In this document: one piece after another, positions 1-7,685 of the stretch
Layout of the letters: the number at the start of each line of letters is the position of its first letter
Numbering within the stretch: the first letter of the stretch is position 1
DNA from: an uncultured SAR86 cluster bacterium
Lineage (GTDB): Bacteria > Pseudomonadota > Gammaproteobacteria > Magnimaribacterales > AG-339-G14
DNA length: 64,000 nucleotides
NCBI GenBank assembly: GCA_902578495.1
Contig: CACHCY010000002.1
Location: forward strand, 1-64,000
Direction of reading: 5' to 3'
The notes under the pieces: generated by a model
What the model saw: the letters and a program-made list of their open reading frames with translations, nothing else
Told to the model about the DNA's origin: nothing
The model's database searches: none
Made by a program: the position numbers and the translations under genes

Positions 1-182
1 ATATTCAAGCTGCATAATTCAGAAAGTCTTAATCCGGAAGAATAGATTAATTCCGCCACAGCTTTGTCTCGGTAATCGATCCATTCTTTCGGATGAAAAT
101 CTAGCAGTTGATTGATTAAATCAGCATCAATGGCTTTGGGTAATAGGTTGGCAGACTTTGGCGCGCTTATCCCCAAAATGGG
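1..182 (-). pseudogene. xerC: XerC tyrosine recombinase, middle fragment (inverted relative to its C-terminal half)
   Basis: Read on the minus strand from about 182 to 1 and open to the window edge, this gives about 60 residues matching the XerC interdomain linker and start of the catalytic domain: GISAPK, LLPKAID, then the helix [12 protein letters not shown], which holds the first catalytic arginine of tyrosine recombinases. The matching C-terminal half is on the opposite strand from about 172 onward, so the two pieces meet head to head and cannot form one protein. Whether the gene continues to the left cannot be seen. This is either an inversion or a fold-back chimera; see findings. Confidence 0.8.
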
Positions 183-441
183 AAACAGATTGGGAGCGAG
201 AACGGTGCAAGAAAGATTAAAAAAATTAAGCGTTAAACAAGGCGTTCCTTACTTGCATCCGCATATGTTAAGACATTCATTTGCCTCCCATGTATTAGAA
301 TCTAGTGGCGATTTAAGGGCAGTTCAAGAGTTGCTTGGTCATGCTAATTTATCGACCACGCAAATATACACAAAATTAGATTTCCAACATCTTGCTAAGG
401 TTTATGATAAATCTCATCCGCATGCGAAAAAACGAACATGA
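172..441 (+). pseudogene. xerC: XerC tyrosine recombinase, C-terminal catalytic fragment
   Basis: XerC acts with XerD at dif to resolve chromosome dimers. This piece holds the catalytic core: the HxxR motif in [12 protein letters not shown], the [14 protein letters not shown] segment with its catalytic histidine and nucleophilic tyrosine, and the family-typical end [10 protein letters not shown]. An open frame runs back to a TTG at 112, but residues encoded before about 172 do not look like XerC, and the opposite strand there encodes an earlier part of the same protein. The N-terminal domain, first catalytic Arg and beta-hairpin Lys are missing from this strand. Its stop overlaps the next start as ATGA, the usual xerC-yigB arrangement. 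Confidence 0.85.
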
Positions 442-1136
442 CCATTAAAGTAGTGACATTTGATTTGGATGATACTCTCTGGCCTTTGAGAGAGACGATA
501 TTGGCTGCTCATAAGAATGCTAATGATTTTCTAGCGAGTCAAGTTCCTAGCGTTAAGGGAATATTGTCTACCAATAAGGAAAGAGAAGTATGGGGACAAC
601 TTATTGAGAAAGATCCAACAATGCGTCACAGACTGAGTGAACTGCGTTTCAATGTCTTTAAAAATATTCTGCAAAGCTTAGGTCAAACCGATCAACAGGC
701 GGAGAAACTCTCATCTGAAGCATTACAAATATTCATGAATGGGAGGCACCAACTTACTTTGTTTGATGGTGTCGAAGAAGTTCTAGCTCAACTCAAAGAA
801 AAATATACTTTGGGTGTCCTTACTAACGGCAATGCAGACATCAGGAGGCTCGGCATAGATCACTATTTTAATTTTAGCTTCAGTGCGGAAGAATTAAACG
901 ATAGTAAGCCCTCAGCAACCCACTTTAAGAGAGCTATGGAACACACTTCCGAAAAAGCCGCCTCAATTTGTCATATTGGCGATCATACAGAATGCGATGT
1001 TGAAGGCGCCTTGAATGCTGGGTGTAAAGCAATTTGGTATAACGAACTTAATAACGAGTGGCCGGATTCTAAGGGTTGTCCCGTTCAGGAAATTAAAAGT
1101 TGGTACGATATGGAAGAAGCGATTTCAAGGTGCTAG
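438..1136 (+). CDS. yigB: HAD-superfamily phosphatase, YigB-like
   Basis: A 232-residue HAD hydrolase of subfamily IA. All four motifs are visible: DLDDT at residues 9-13 (nucleophile Asp9, acid/base Asp11), the TNGN loop near 129, the lysine of SKPS near 157, and HIGDHTECD near 179-187 for Mg2+ binding. In Gammaproteobacteria the gene directly after xerC is yigB, whose E. coli product can dephosphorylate the riboflavin intermediate 5-amino-6-(5-phosphoribitylamino)uracil. The ATG overlaps the xerC stop, supporting a shared transcript. The family assignment is firm; the substrate is inferred from position. It converges with the cytochrome gene and overlaps its end by 4 bp. Confidence 0.85.
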   Translation: MTIKVVTFDLDDTLWPLRETILAAHKNANDFLASQVPSVKGILSTNKEREVWGQLIEKDPTMRHRLSELRFNVFKNILQSLGQTDQQAEKLSSEALQIFMNGRHQLTLFDGVEEVLAQLKEKYTLGVLTNGNADIRRLGIDHYFNFSFSAEELNDSKPSATHFKRAMEHTSEKAASICHIGDHTECDVEGALNAGCKAIWYNELNNEWPDSKGCPVQEIKSWYDMEEAISRC

Positions 1137-1486
1137 TCCAAGGAATCAAGCATATATTGGACAACTGCTCTTAACTCTTCATCGGTGCAATCATCGCACA
1201 GCCCCATTGCTGGCATTGCGTTCAAACCGTACTTAACGTTGTAAGTTAATGTATCAATTCCTTTATCAACTCTTTGGCCCCATGAGAAAGTGTTAGCATA
1301 AATTGGGGCGCCAGCCATTCCTCTATCGTGGCAGAACGCGCACGCTTGAGTATAAATTTCTTCAGTTGTTCTTGATTCACTTATTGTTGAAACAGGAGAT
1401 TTATTTTCTTCTGAACAAGAAACAAAAAGTAAAAACGTTATTAATCCTAAAAATTTATAAAGCTTATAGTCTTGAAAGATAACCAT
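1133..1486 (-). CDS. Small c-type cytochrome, c5-like lipoprotein
   Basis: A 117-residue monohaem cytochrome. A hydrophobic leader ends in a lipobox-like FVSC (Cys24), so it is probably tethered to a membrane on the periplasmic side. The haem site is CAFCH at 49-53, followed by the c5-typical GMAGAP; the likely distal ligand is a Met of NAMPAMG near 91-94. The CDDC pair at 97-100 matches the extra disulfide known in cytochrome c5. Role: periplasmic electron carrier. It overlaps the upstream cupredoxin gene by about 23 bp, so the two redox proteins are probably co-expressed. The usual N-terminal c5 segment is missing here and appears instead on the neighbour. Confidence 0.85.
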   Translation of the reverse strand: MVIFQDYKLYKFLGLITFLLFVSCSEENKSPVSTISESRTTEEIYTQACAFCHDRGMAGAPIYANTFSWGQRVDKGIDTLTYNVKYGLNAMPAMGLCDDCTDEELRAVVQYMLDSLD

Positions 1487-2075
1487 CTAATCGATCGTTG
1501 TTCATGATGAAGGTTGATTTCAAGTCACTTGCAGCCGACTTGATTTCATTAATATTAGTGGCTTCTCCAACTTGAATTACCCCGACCATAGCCATCATTG
1601 CATGCGGAGTGCAGTTGTAGACATAAACACCCTCTTTATCTAACGTAATGCTTATCTCTTGATTGATTTCCCCAGTCCATGCTTCGGCTCCGGCAGGAAC
1701 CATGCCTGGGAGACTAGCTGAGTTATGAAGTTGATCTGTTAATACAAAATTGATGGTGTCGCCAACTGAGACCTTTATCACTCCTGGTTCAAACACCATG
1801 GTGCCATCTGCCCCTTCATTTTTCATTTCAATGGTGTGCACATTACCTTCAGAAAGTTGAACCTTATTAGCTTGGTCTTCATTTGATGCAGCAGACATAG
1901 ATCCGGAATTGATTGCTACTTTGTAACCTGGGCCCGCTGTTCTTATTCCGCAACCGTCACCTTCCATACACACCTGACCTAAAGGCATAATCCTTTCTTC
2001 TATGGATTCTGGCCTCATATCTTGAGCAAAAGTTGCATGAGAAAGAACAAAAACTAATAATATAAAACTTTTCAT
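1464..2075 (-). CDS. Pseudoazurin-like cupredoxin with a cytochrome-c5-type N-terminal segment
   Basis: An exported blue copper protein of about 203 residues from the ATG at 2075, which starts a clean signal peptide; an in-frame ATG at 2093 would add six residues. The C-terminal 100 residues form a pseudoazurin domain: MVFEPG, VGDTINF, a copper-ligand His near 107, then CTPHAMMAM supplying Cys145, His148 and Met153. Residues about 22-43 (PESIEERI, P-GQVC, GDGC) resemble the leader of mature c5 cytochromes, without a haem motif. It lies just upstream of a c5-like cytochrome, so it probably exchanges electrons in the periplasm. Confidence 0.8.
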   Translation of the reverse strand: MKSFILLVFVLSHATFAQDMRPESIEERIMPLGQVCMEGDGCGIRTAGPGYKVAINSGSMSAASNEDQANKVQLSEGNVHTIEMKNEGADGTMVFEPGVIKVSVGDTINFVLTDQLHNSASLPGMVPAGAEAWTGEINQEISITLDKEGVYVYNCTPHAMMAMVGVIQVGEATNINEIKSAASDLKSTFIMNNDRLDGYLSRL

Positions 2076-2158
2076 GGGGCGATTATAGATCATTGAATCC
2101 CTAATATCTTCGAGGGTTGAAAAAATTTTATATCTAGAACCTGATGTTATGAAAAAAA

Positions 2159-2231
2159 GGGCTAGTAGTTCAGTGGATAGAACGTCTGCCTCCGGAGCAG
2201 AAGGTCGCAGGTTTGAATCCTGCCTAGCCCA
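2159..2231 (+). tRNA. tRNA-Arg (anticodon CCG)
   Basis: A full cloverleaf can be folded. The acceptor stem GGGCTAG (2159-2165) pairs with CTAGCCC (2224-2230), with A2231 as discriminator. The D arm is GTTCAGTGGATAGAAC, the anticodon stem TCTGC/GCAGA encloses loop CTCCGGA (anticodon CCG), and the T arm is GCAGG-TTTGAAT-CCTGC. The CCA end is not encoded. The last eight bases overlap the antisense end of hflX. Confidence 0.95.
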
Positions 2232-3531
2232 CTAAATTGTTTGATAGCTCTTCTTGATTCTGTTGAGGAACTAAATCCACACCATCCTGCTCTAGCAATT
2301 GATTCAGTTCAAAGTTACCGATAACCACATCAAATAACCAGCTATCATCAACAACTGACTCATGTTTTATGTAACCTTGCTGATATAAAGATGCTCTAAT
2401 ACCACCAAGCTTCTGTTTAACGGAGAGCCTACCCGTGTAGATTCCCTTGCTTAAGTGATTGGTAATCTTTTCTTTTAAACGACTCAGGCCTATTCCTTCT
2501 GAAGCGGATATCGAAACTTGATTTACATGCTCTGAAATTCCAATCGCATCAGCTTCGTCTGCCTGATCAATTTTATTGTTTACTATGATTTGAGGAATGT
2601 TGTCGGCGCTTATTTCTCGCAAGATTTTATTTACTTCTCTGAATTTGAAATCATAATCAATATCGCTCACATCAGATACGTGAAGTAAAAGATCTGCTTC
2701 TCGAAGATCCTCTAGAGTTGCCTTAAATGATTCAATCAAAGCAGTAGGTAAGTTGGAAATAAAACCGACAGTGTCGATAAAAAGAATCGAACCTGTGCCA
2801 GGGCTTAAATTTTTTCTCGTAACAGTATCTAAGGTGGCAAACAATTGATCTGCTTCGTATTGATCAGATCCTGTTAATTTATTGAATAAAGTTGTTTTTC
2901 CTGCATTGGTATATCCAACCAAAGCCAACACGTGATTGTTGCCTTTTTTCCTTGCATATCGATTTAATTTTTTTTGGCGGTGACTCTTCTCTAGTCTTTT
3001 TTTAATGGATTTAATTCGGTTTGCTATAAGCCTTCTATCGGTTTCCAATTGGGTTTCACCGGGACCTCTCAAACCAATTCCTCCTTTTTGCCTTTCTAAG
3101 TGACTCCATCCTCTCACAAGCCTTGTTGATAAGTGATTCAATTGGGCTAGCTCAACTTGCATCTTACCGATATGACTGGTCGCTCTTGAGGCAAAAATAT
3201 CTAAAATCAATCCTGTTCTATCTAAGACTCTTGTTTGAAGTTCTTTTTCTAAATTCCTTTCTTGAGAGGGCGATAAATCATGATTAAAGATGACAAGATC
3301 AGCTTTATATTTTTTTGCAGCTTCACTAATTTCATCAACTTTTCCTTTTCCCAAAAAGTACTTTGCAGAAAGACTATTTTGCTGACCATGATATTCCTTA
3401 AGAATATTAGCCCCTGTTGATCCTACAAGGTCTTTGAATTCGTTAAAGGGATCAATAGGGCTTGATAAGTCGGTAACTTTTTTTAAATTTGATTGGACGA
3501 TTATGACGTTAGAATGAAATGTATTTTCCAT
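2224..3531 (-). CDS. hflX: GTPase HflX, ribosome-splitting factor
   Basis: HflX binds the 50S subunit and splits stalled or heat-damaged 70S ribosomes. At 435 residues it has the full layout: an N-terminal HflX domain, the family motif GPGETQLETDRR (about 157-167), a basic coiled linker, and the G domain with P-loop GYTNAGKT at 206-213, DTVGF near 252 and NKID. A C-terminal extension follows. The usual hfq neighbour is absent. Its last codons and TAG stop are the antisense of the tRNA-Arg acceptor stem. Confidence 0.96.
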   Translation of the reverse strand: MENTFHSNVIIVQSNLKKVTDLSSPIDPFNEFKDLVGSTGANILKEYHGQQNSLSAKYFLGKGKVDEISEAAKKYKADLVIFNHDLSPSQERNLEKELQTRVLDRTGLILDIFASRATSHIGKMQVELAQLNHLSTRLVRGWSHLERQKGGIGLRGPGETQLETDRRLIANRIKSIKKRLEKSHRQKKLNRYARKKGNNHVLALVGYTNAGKTTLFNKLTGSDQYEADQLFATLDTVTRKNLSPGTGSILFIDTVGFISNLPTALIESFKATLEDLREADLLLHVSDVSDIDYDFKFREVNKILREISADNIPQIIVNNKIDQADEADAIGISEHVNQVSISASEGIGLSRLKEKITNHLSKGIYTGRLSVKQKLGGIRASLYQQGYIKHESVVDDSWLFDVVIGNFELNQLLEQDGVDLVPQQNQEELSNNLVG

Positions 3532-3625
3532 AAAAAAAAGATTTTATCAGCATTTTCTGTTTTAAAATGATGCTAACATATTTTCTCGAATGAAAATTTC
3601 AAAACCTTCAGAAAGGAGAAGTAAA

Positions 3626-3892
3626 ATGAAGTCGCTTTTCATTATCTTAGCTAGTTTTACCTTTTTTTCTTGCGCCAGCAATATGTCTGCTTTGGTAGGA
3701 ACAAATAGTGATTTGAATGAATCAGATTATAAAGAAGAAGTGAAATGCGTTTATGAAAGAATTACTGGTAGCTACATTAAGAAAAGAATTTGTTATGACA
3801 ATCATCTTAAAATAACACGTCAATTAGAGACTCAGTCGGCAATTAGACAGATGGATATTTTTCCTATGCATTTAGAGCCTTTTTACCAGTGA
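3626..3892 (+). CDS. Small lipoprotein with an ITGS-KRIC motif (copy 1)
   Basis: An 88-residue predicted lipoprotein of unknown function. The start at 3626 is chosen because a strong AGGAG lies just upstream and a lipoprotein signal (hydrophobic run ending FFSC) follows at once; an in-frame ATG at 3590 lacks these. The mature part has a cysteine-flanked motif C-x-YE-x-ITGS with KKRICY. Small exported proteins with related Cys-x-TG-x-RVC patterns are common in Gammaproteobacteria. The next gene is a paralogue whose start overlaps this stop. Confidence 0.75.
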   Translation: MKSLFIILASFTFFSCASNMSALVGTNSDLNESDYKEEVKCVYERITGSYIKKRICYDNHLKITRQLETQSAIRQMDIFPMHLEPFYQ

Positions 3893-4143
3893 AAAATTTT
3901 TTTATTTTAACCATTTTTTTTGTTTTTTTAGGTTGTGCAAATAATGAACAGTCAGTTCAAGCATCTAAACAAGATAAAGAAAGTTCTGAAGATGGCTTAA
4001 TCTGTAAATATGAAGAAATCACAGGTAGCCATGTCAGAAAAAGAATTTGCTACACAAAAAGACAAATAGATAGACAAAGAGAGACTGCTCAAGAAGCACT
4101 GAGAAGAAGTTCCGGAGGAGTTCCTTCTAATCCGAATCCTTAA
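3889..4143 (+). CDS. Small lipoprotein with an ITGS-KRIC motif (copy 2)
   Basis: An 84-residue paralogue of the preceding gene, starting at a GTG that overlaps the previous TGA. The leader is strongly hydrophobic and ends FLGC, a lipobox. The mature protein carries the same motif (CKYEEITGS, then RKRICY) followed by a polar RQRE-rich tail and a Pro-rich end. The function is unknown; tandem duplication and translational coupling suggest that the two act together. Its last 4 bp overlap the convergent SDR gene. Confidence 0.75.
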   Translation: MKNFFILTIFFVFLGCANNEQSVQASKQDKESSEDGLICKYEEITGSHVRKRICYTKRQIDRQRETAQEALRRSSGGVPSNPNP

Positions 4144-5159
4144 GGAATTGAGATTTGATCCTGGCCCTCTAAACTTTTTGCGGTATCGACTAAAGTTTCT
4201 TCTGCTGGTCTAGGCTGCCAGTTCAATATAGTTTTTACTTTTTCATTTGAGAGAAACTGAGGATCGCCAAGCATCCTGACACTCTCTCTAGCTGTTGCAC
4301 TAAAAAGAGCAGCAAACCTTAAGATGAAATTAGGTAATCTTAATTTAGGTGCTTTTGTATAACCTGCCTTTATCAAAATTTGAGAAATTTCATACAACCA
4401 GAAACTTGAGGTACAAAGAATAAAACGCTCATTGTTAGATCCTTGATTAGGAATAGCGTCTACATGAGCTTGAGCAACGTCTCTTACATCAACAATACCA
4501 AGATGGATATTTGGAGTACCGGGTAATTTTCCAGAAGTTAACATCTGGACCAAAACGTTAGTACCGCCTAAGTCGGGCGATAGCGCAGGTCCTAAAACCA
4601 TATAGGGGCAAAATACAGTTAATGGAAATTTTTCGTCCTCGTCTAAGTTATCAATGAATTCCCATGCAGATTTCTCTGCCATAGTTTTGCTCTTTGCATA
4701 AGGAGTAATTTTGTTGGAATCAACATCTGACCAATCACTTTCATCGTAATTTTTTTTATCCGAATCATCATAAAAAATTGAAGCGACCGATGAAGTTAAA
4801 ATCACTTTTTTTGCTTTGTTTACTTTTGCAGTTTTGAGTGCGCGTAGAGTGCCGTCAACGGCAGGCCTGATAAGTGCTTCTTCGTCTACAGAATCGCTAG
4901 CTGATATCGGAGATGCAACGTGCATAACATAATCACAATCTATACCTGCTTCTTCCCAGCCTTCATCGTTCAATAAATCTAATTCAATGATTTCTAAATT
5001 CTCAACTGAAGTATTAGATTCTTTCATGGCTGTAATGACTTCTTCTTTTCTGATCTTATCTCGAAGAGTGCCTCTGACGGCGTAACCTTGATCAAGAAGT
5101 TGTTTACAACAATGCAATCCAATGAATCCCGTTACACCTGTCAATAATACTTTTTCCAT
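4140..5159 (-). CDS. Extended SDR, dihydroflavonol-4-reductase-like
   Basis: A 339-residue NAD(P)-dependent reductase of the extended SDR family. The N-terminus has the nucleotide-binding TGVTGFIG (residues 7-14), and the catalytic Tyr-Lys pair is in YAKSK near 154. Relatives include dihydroflavonol and cinnamoyl-CoA reductases and bacterial aldehyde reductases; the substrate is not readable here. It follows the CoA-transferase gene after 9 bases and is probably the last gene of the c4-dsbA-lyase-hydratase-transferase run, where it may reduce a carbonyl made by that pathway. Confidence 0.85.
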   Translation of the reverse strand: MEKVLLTGVTGFIGLHCCKQLLDQGYAVRGTLRDKIRKEEVITAMKESNTSVENLEIIELDLLNDEGWEEAGIDCDYVMHVASPISASDSVDEEALIRPAVDGTLRALKTAKVNKAKKVILTSSVASIFYDDSDKKNYDESDWSDVDSNKITPYAKSKTMAEKSAWEFIDNLDEDEKFPLTVFCPYMVLGPALSPDLGGTNVLVQMLTSGKLPGTPNIHLGIVDVRDVAQAHVDAIPNQGSNNERFILCTSSFWLYEISQILIKAGYTKAPKLRLPNFILRFAALFSATARESVRMLGDPQFLSNEKVKTILNWQPRPAEETLVDTAKSLEGQDQISIP

Positions 5160-5168
5160 AATTCTTCT

Positions 5169-6365
5169 TTATTCTTGATCAGACTCTAGTCTATTGAGCC
5201 ATCTTTTAATTATCTCATCAGTGTGTTCACCTAATTTTGGTGCACGAACAAAGCTTTCATTATGATTAGAAATTTTTACCGGATTTCCTGGAACTTTGAC
5301 CGTTTCTCCGCTGTCTTGCAGGAGTTCTACGATCATATTTCTTTTCAAGAGATCTTCATCTTGAAAAGTTTCCGAAAAATTGTTGATGGGTCCACACGGC
5401 ACCCTGTGTTTCTGTAATAAATCTATCCAATACTCTGTTGTGTTGTTGGAAAATTTCTCTTGTAAGGCTGCATCGATTGTTTCTCTATTTTCTAACCTGC
5501 CCTTTCTGTTTTTGTTCTGTTGAGTATCTAGATGCTGTAATTCCATAGCCTCAATCAAGCTAGGCCAAAAGTTTTCTGCCACCACTGCAACTTGAATAAA
5601 ATTATCCTGAGTTTTATACAGGTTGAATGGTGCATGATTCATATGTTGATTTCCAATAGGATCAGGATCTTCTCCCGACAAAAAATGCATGGTTGCCATA
5701 TAAGTCAGCAGGCTTACTTGAGTATCTAACATGGAAATATCGACGTGCTCTCCGTAATCGTAGATTTCTCTGGACCGAATAGCACTTAAGATTCCAATAA
5801 TAGCGTAAAGACCTGCACCAAGATCAGCTATAGGGATTCCCGATTTAACTGGGTTATTTTTGTCAGCGCCAGTAATCGACATGGCGCCCGAATATCCTTG
5901 CACAATGTTGTCATAAGCGGGACGATTGATCTCAGTATCGCCAAAACCGCTTATAGAACAAGTGATTATTTTGGAATTTACTTTCGCTAAGCTATCGTGA
6001 TCAATTCCTAATCTTTTGATTACTCCTTGACTAAAATTATCAACAACCACATCGGCTACTTCTACCAATTTCAAAAAAAGTTTCTTTCCTTCATCGCTTT
6101 TAAGATCTAACTCAATACTTTTCTTATTTCTAGCAAGAGTTAGATGATAGGCACCGATACCGTCATGCGAATATTTTGGATCATCTTTAAGAAGGTTTCT
6201 GGTGATGTCTCCTGTTTTAGGCTGCTCAATTTTAACAACCTCAGCTCCCAAATCAGCCAACACCATAGTCGCGTAAGGTCCTGCAAGCATGTGGGTTAAA
6301 TCTAAGACTTTTATGCCTTTTAGAGATTGCTTCAATTTAGTAATTTGTTTTATCGTCGACAGCAT
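5169..6365 (-). CDS. CaiB/BaiF family III CoA-transferase
   Basis: A 398-residue formyl-CoA-transferase-type enzyme that moves CoA between carboxylic acids. The family opening GIKVLDLTHMLAGP, the ADLGAEVVKIE strand and the catalytic-aspartate region IADLGAG are visible. Two starts are possible: the ATG at 6365, overlapping the MaoC gene by 29 bp, or a TTG just after the MaoC stop giving MKQSLKG, which fits the family N-terminus better. Beside a MaoC hydratase and a CitE-like lyase it would activate a dicarboxylate such as itaconate or mesaconate; that substrate is inferred. Confidence 0.88.
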   Translation of the reverse strand: MLSTIKQITKLKQSLKGIKVLDLTHMLAGPYATMVLADLGAEVVKIEQPKTGDITRNLLKDDPKYSHDGIGAYHLTLARNKKSIELDLKSDEGKKLFLKLVEVADVVVDNFSQGVIKRLGIDHDSLAKVNSKIITCSISGFGDTEINRPAYDNIVQGYSGAMSITGADKNNPVKSGIPIADLGAGLYAIIGILSAIRSREIYDYGEHVDISMLDTQVSLLTYMATMHFLSGEDPDPIGNQHMNHAPFNLYKTQDNFIQVAVVAENFWPSLIEAMELQHLDTQQNKNRKGRLENRETIDAALQEKFSNNTTEYWIDLLQKHRVPCGPINNFSETFQDEDLLKRNMIVELLQDSGETVKVPGNPVKISNHNESFVRAPKLGEHTDEIIKRWLNRLESDQE

Positions 6366-6855
6366 TCCCTGTAGTTGGGATCAATGCCGAGCGCTTATAG
6401 GAAGCTACAACCACACCGTCTTGATTAGTGCCAGTCGTTTGAACAGTCACTATGCCGCAGTTTTTTCTCGATTCTGACAACCTTTTCTCTAAGACCTCTG
6501 ACTCCGCATACAAAGTATCGCCCACAAAAAGAGGATGAGGTAAAACAATGTCAGTCCACCCTAGATTTGCAATGGCTTTTTGACTTACGTCGCTAACGCT
6601 CATTCCAACCATAACAGCCACAGTAAAAGTGCTGTTAACCAGTGTCTTTCCAAATTCCGTTGCCTTCCCGTATTCTTCGTCAAAATGAAGCGGATGAGTG
6701 TTCATGGTCAGTAAGGTAAACCAAGTATTATCCGATTGAGTTATGGTGCGACCTGGTCGATGCTCATAAATATGACCAATTTCAAAATCTTCGAAGTACC
6801 TGCCGAAAGTTTCTCGATATCTGTTATTGCCAAGATCTTTAATACCTTTAACCAT
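6337..6855 (-). CDS. MaoC-family hot-dog hydratase
   Basis: A 172-residue enoyl-CoA hydratase of the MaoC hot-dog fold. It opens with GRYFEDFEIG, followed by the catalytic-region pattern NTHPLHFDEEY, where the family's Asp/His dyad sits at Asn/His. Similar proteins hydrate itaconyl-CoA or mesaconyl-CoA. The ATG overlaps the stop of the upstream CitE-like gene as TAATG, implying coupled translation. In the three-gene set it would add water to the CoA thioester made by the transferase, giving the substrate of the lyase. Confidence 0.85.
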   Translation of the reverse strand: MVKGIKDLGNNRYRETFGRYFEDFEIGHIYEHRPGRTITQSDNTWFTLLTMNTHPLHFDEEYGKATEFGKTLVNSTFTVAVMVGMSVSDVSQKAIANLGWTDIVLPHPLFVGDTLYAESEVLEKRLSESRKNCGIVTVQTTGTNQDGVVVASYKRSALIPTTGNAVDDKTNY

Positions 6856-7685
6856 TAATCGTCATCTTCTCCTAGCTCTAATCTCAATCTCATTGCTTCA
6901 GCAATTGGTTCATCAACCATTTTACCATCGACTTTGATAACGCCTGATCCACCGATCTTTTCGTATTCTTTTAGGACCTTCATCGCTTCTTCTTTTTCTT
7001 CTTTGGTTGGCTCAAAAGCTTTGTTAATGATATCTACTTGGGAAGGATGAATACAAGCTTTCCCGGTAAAACCCATATTTTTTACCGCAATGGCTTCTTG
7101 TTCACATCCCTCAGGATCATCAAGAAAGAAAAAAGGAGCATCGATCGTAAATAAATCATACATTGCTGCTGCAATAGCGACTTTAGATCTTGCATAAAGC
7201 AGTGGCTCCCAAGCTAATTTAGCTTTAAGGCCTGCGGAAAAATCTGCTGCACCAAAAAATAATCCTCTGACTCCTTTGAAAGATGCTATTTCATCGACAG
7301 TAGCTACTGCTCGAGGAGTTTCTATCAGTGGAATTAAATCATCTTCAAATGCAATCTTGGTAGCAAGCGTTGCCAGCGAATCAAAACTTTGAATCTTTGG
7401 CAAAATAATGGCTTCTATTTGTTCTTGATAATCTGAGATCAAATCTATGTCTTCTCTTCCTAAATCTGTAATTGGATCGTTTACTCTGACAAAAACCGGT
7501 TTAGAAAATTTATTTCCGTCTTTGAAGTTGTTGATTAAATCTTCACGAGCTTCTTTTTTTAAGTCATCCGGACAACCATCTTCCAAGTCAATGATAAGAG
7601 CATTAACGTCGGTTCTTTGTATATCTTCAAGATTGTGCATTTTATGGCCTGGCACAAACAGGTTGGACTTAAATCTGTATAACAT
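6855..7685 (-). CDS. HpcH/HpaI-CitE family CoA lyase
   Basis: A 276-residue TIM-barrel lyase of the citrate-lyase beta / malyl-CoA lyase group. It shows LFVPGHKM at the start, DLEDG (Mg2+ region, about 32-36), FVRVND, the metal-ligand Glu of LIETPRAV, the Asp of GAADFSAG and GKACIHPSQV near the end. These enzymes cleave (or make) malyl-, methylmalyl- or citramalyl-CoA. In an itaconate-type pathway it would release acetyl-CoA and pyruvate. Its start overlaps the dsbA stop (TAATG), tying the catabolic genes to the dsbA transcript. Confidence 0.88.
   Translation of the reverse strand: MLYRFKSNLFVPGHKMHNLEDIQRTDVNALIIDLEDGCPDDLKKEAREDLINNFKDGNKFSKPVFVRVNDPITDLGREDIDLISDYQEQIEAIILPKIQSFDSLATLATKIAFEDDLIPLIETPRAVATVDEIASFKGVRGLFFGAADFSAGLKAKLAWEPLLYARSKVAIAAAMYDLFTIDAPFFFLDDPEGCEQEAIAVKNMGFTGKACIHPSQVDIINKAFEPTKEEKEEAMKVLKEYEKIGGSGVIKVDGKMVDEPIAEAMRLRLELGEDDD

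Noticed and set aside
1-441. The xerC core as a phage or island integrase with an attachment site
   Set aside because: The residues ([33 protein letters not shown]) and linkage to yigB are those of chromosomal XerC; no phage genes or repeats accompany it.
1015-1236. Plus-strand open frame over the end of yigB and the cytochrome gene
   Set aside because: It is a shadow of the two convergent genes with no ribosome site and no protein-like character.
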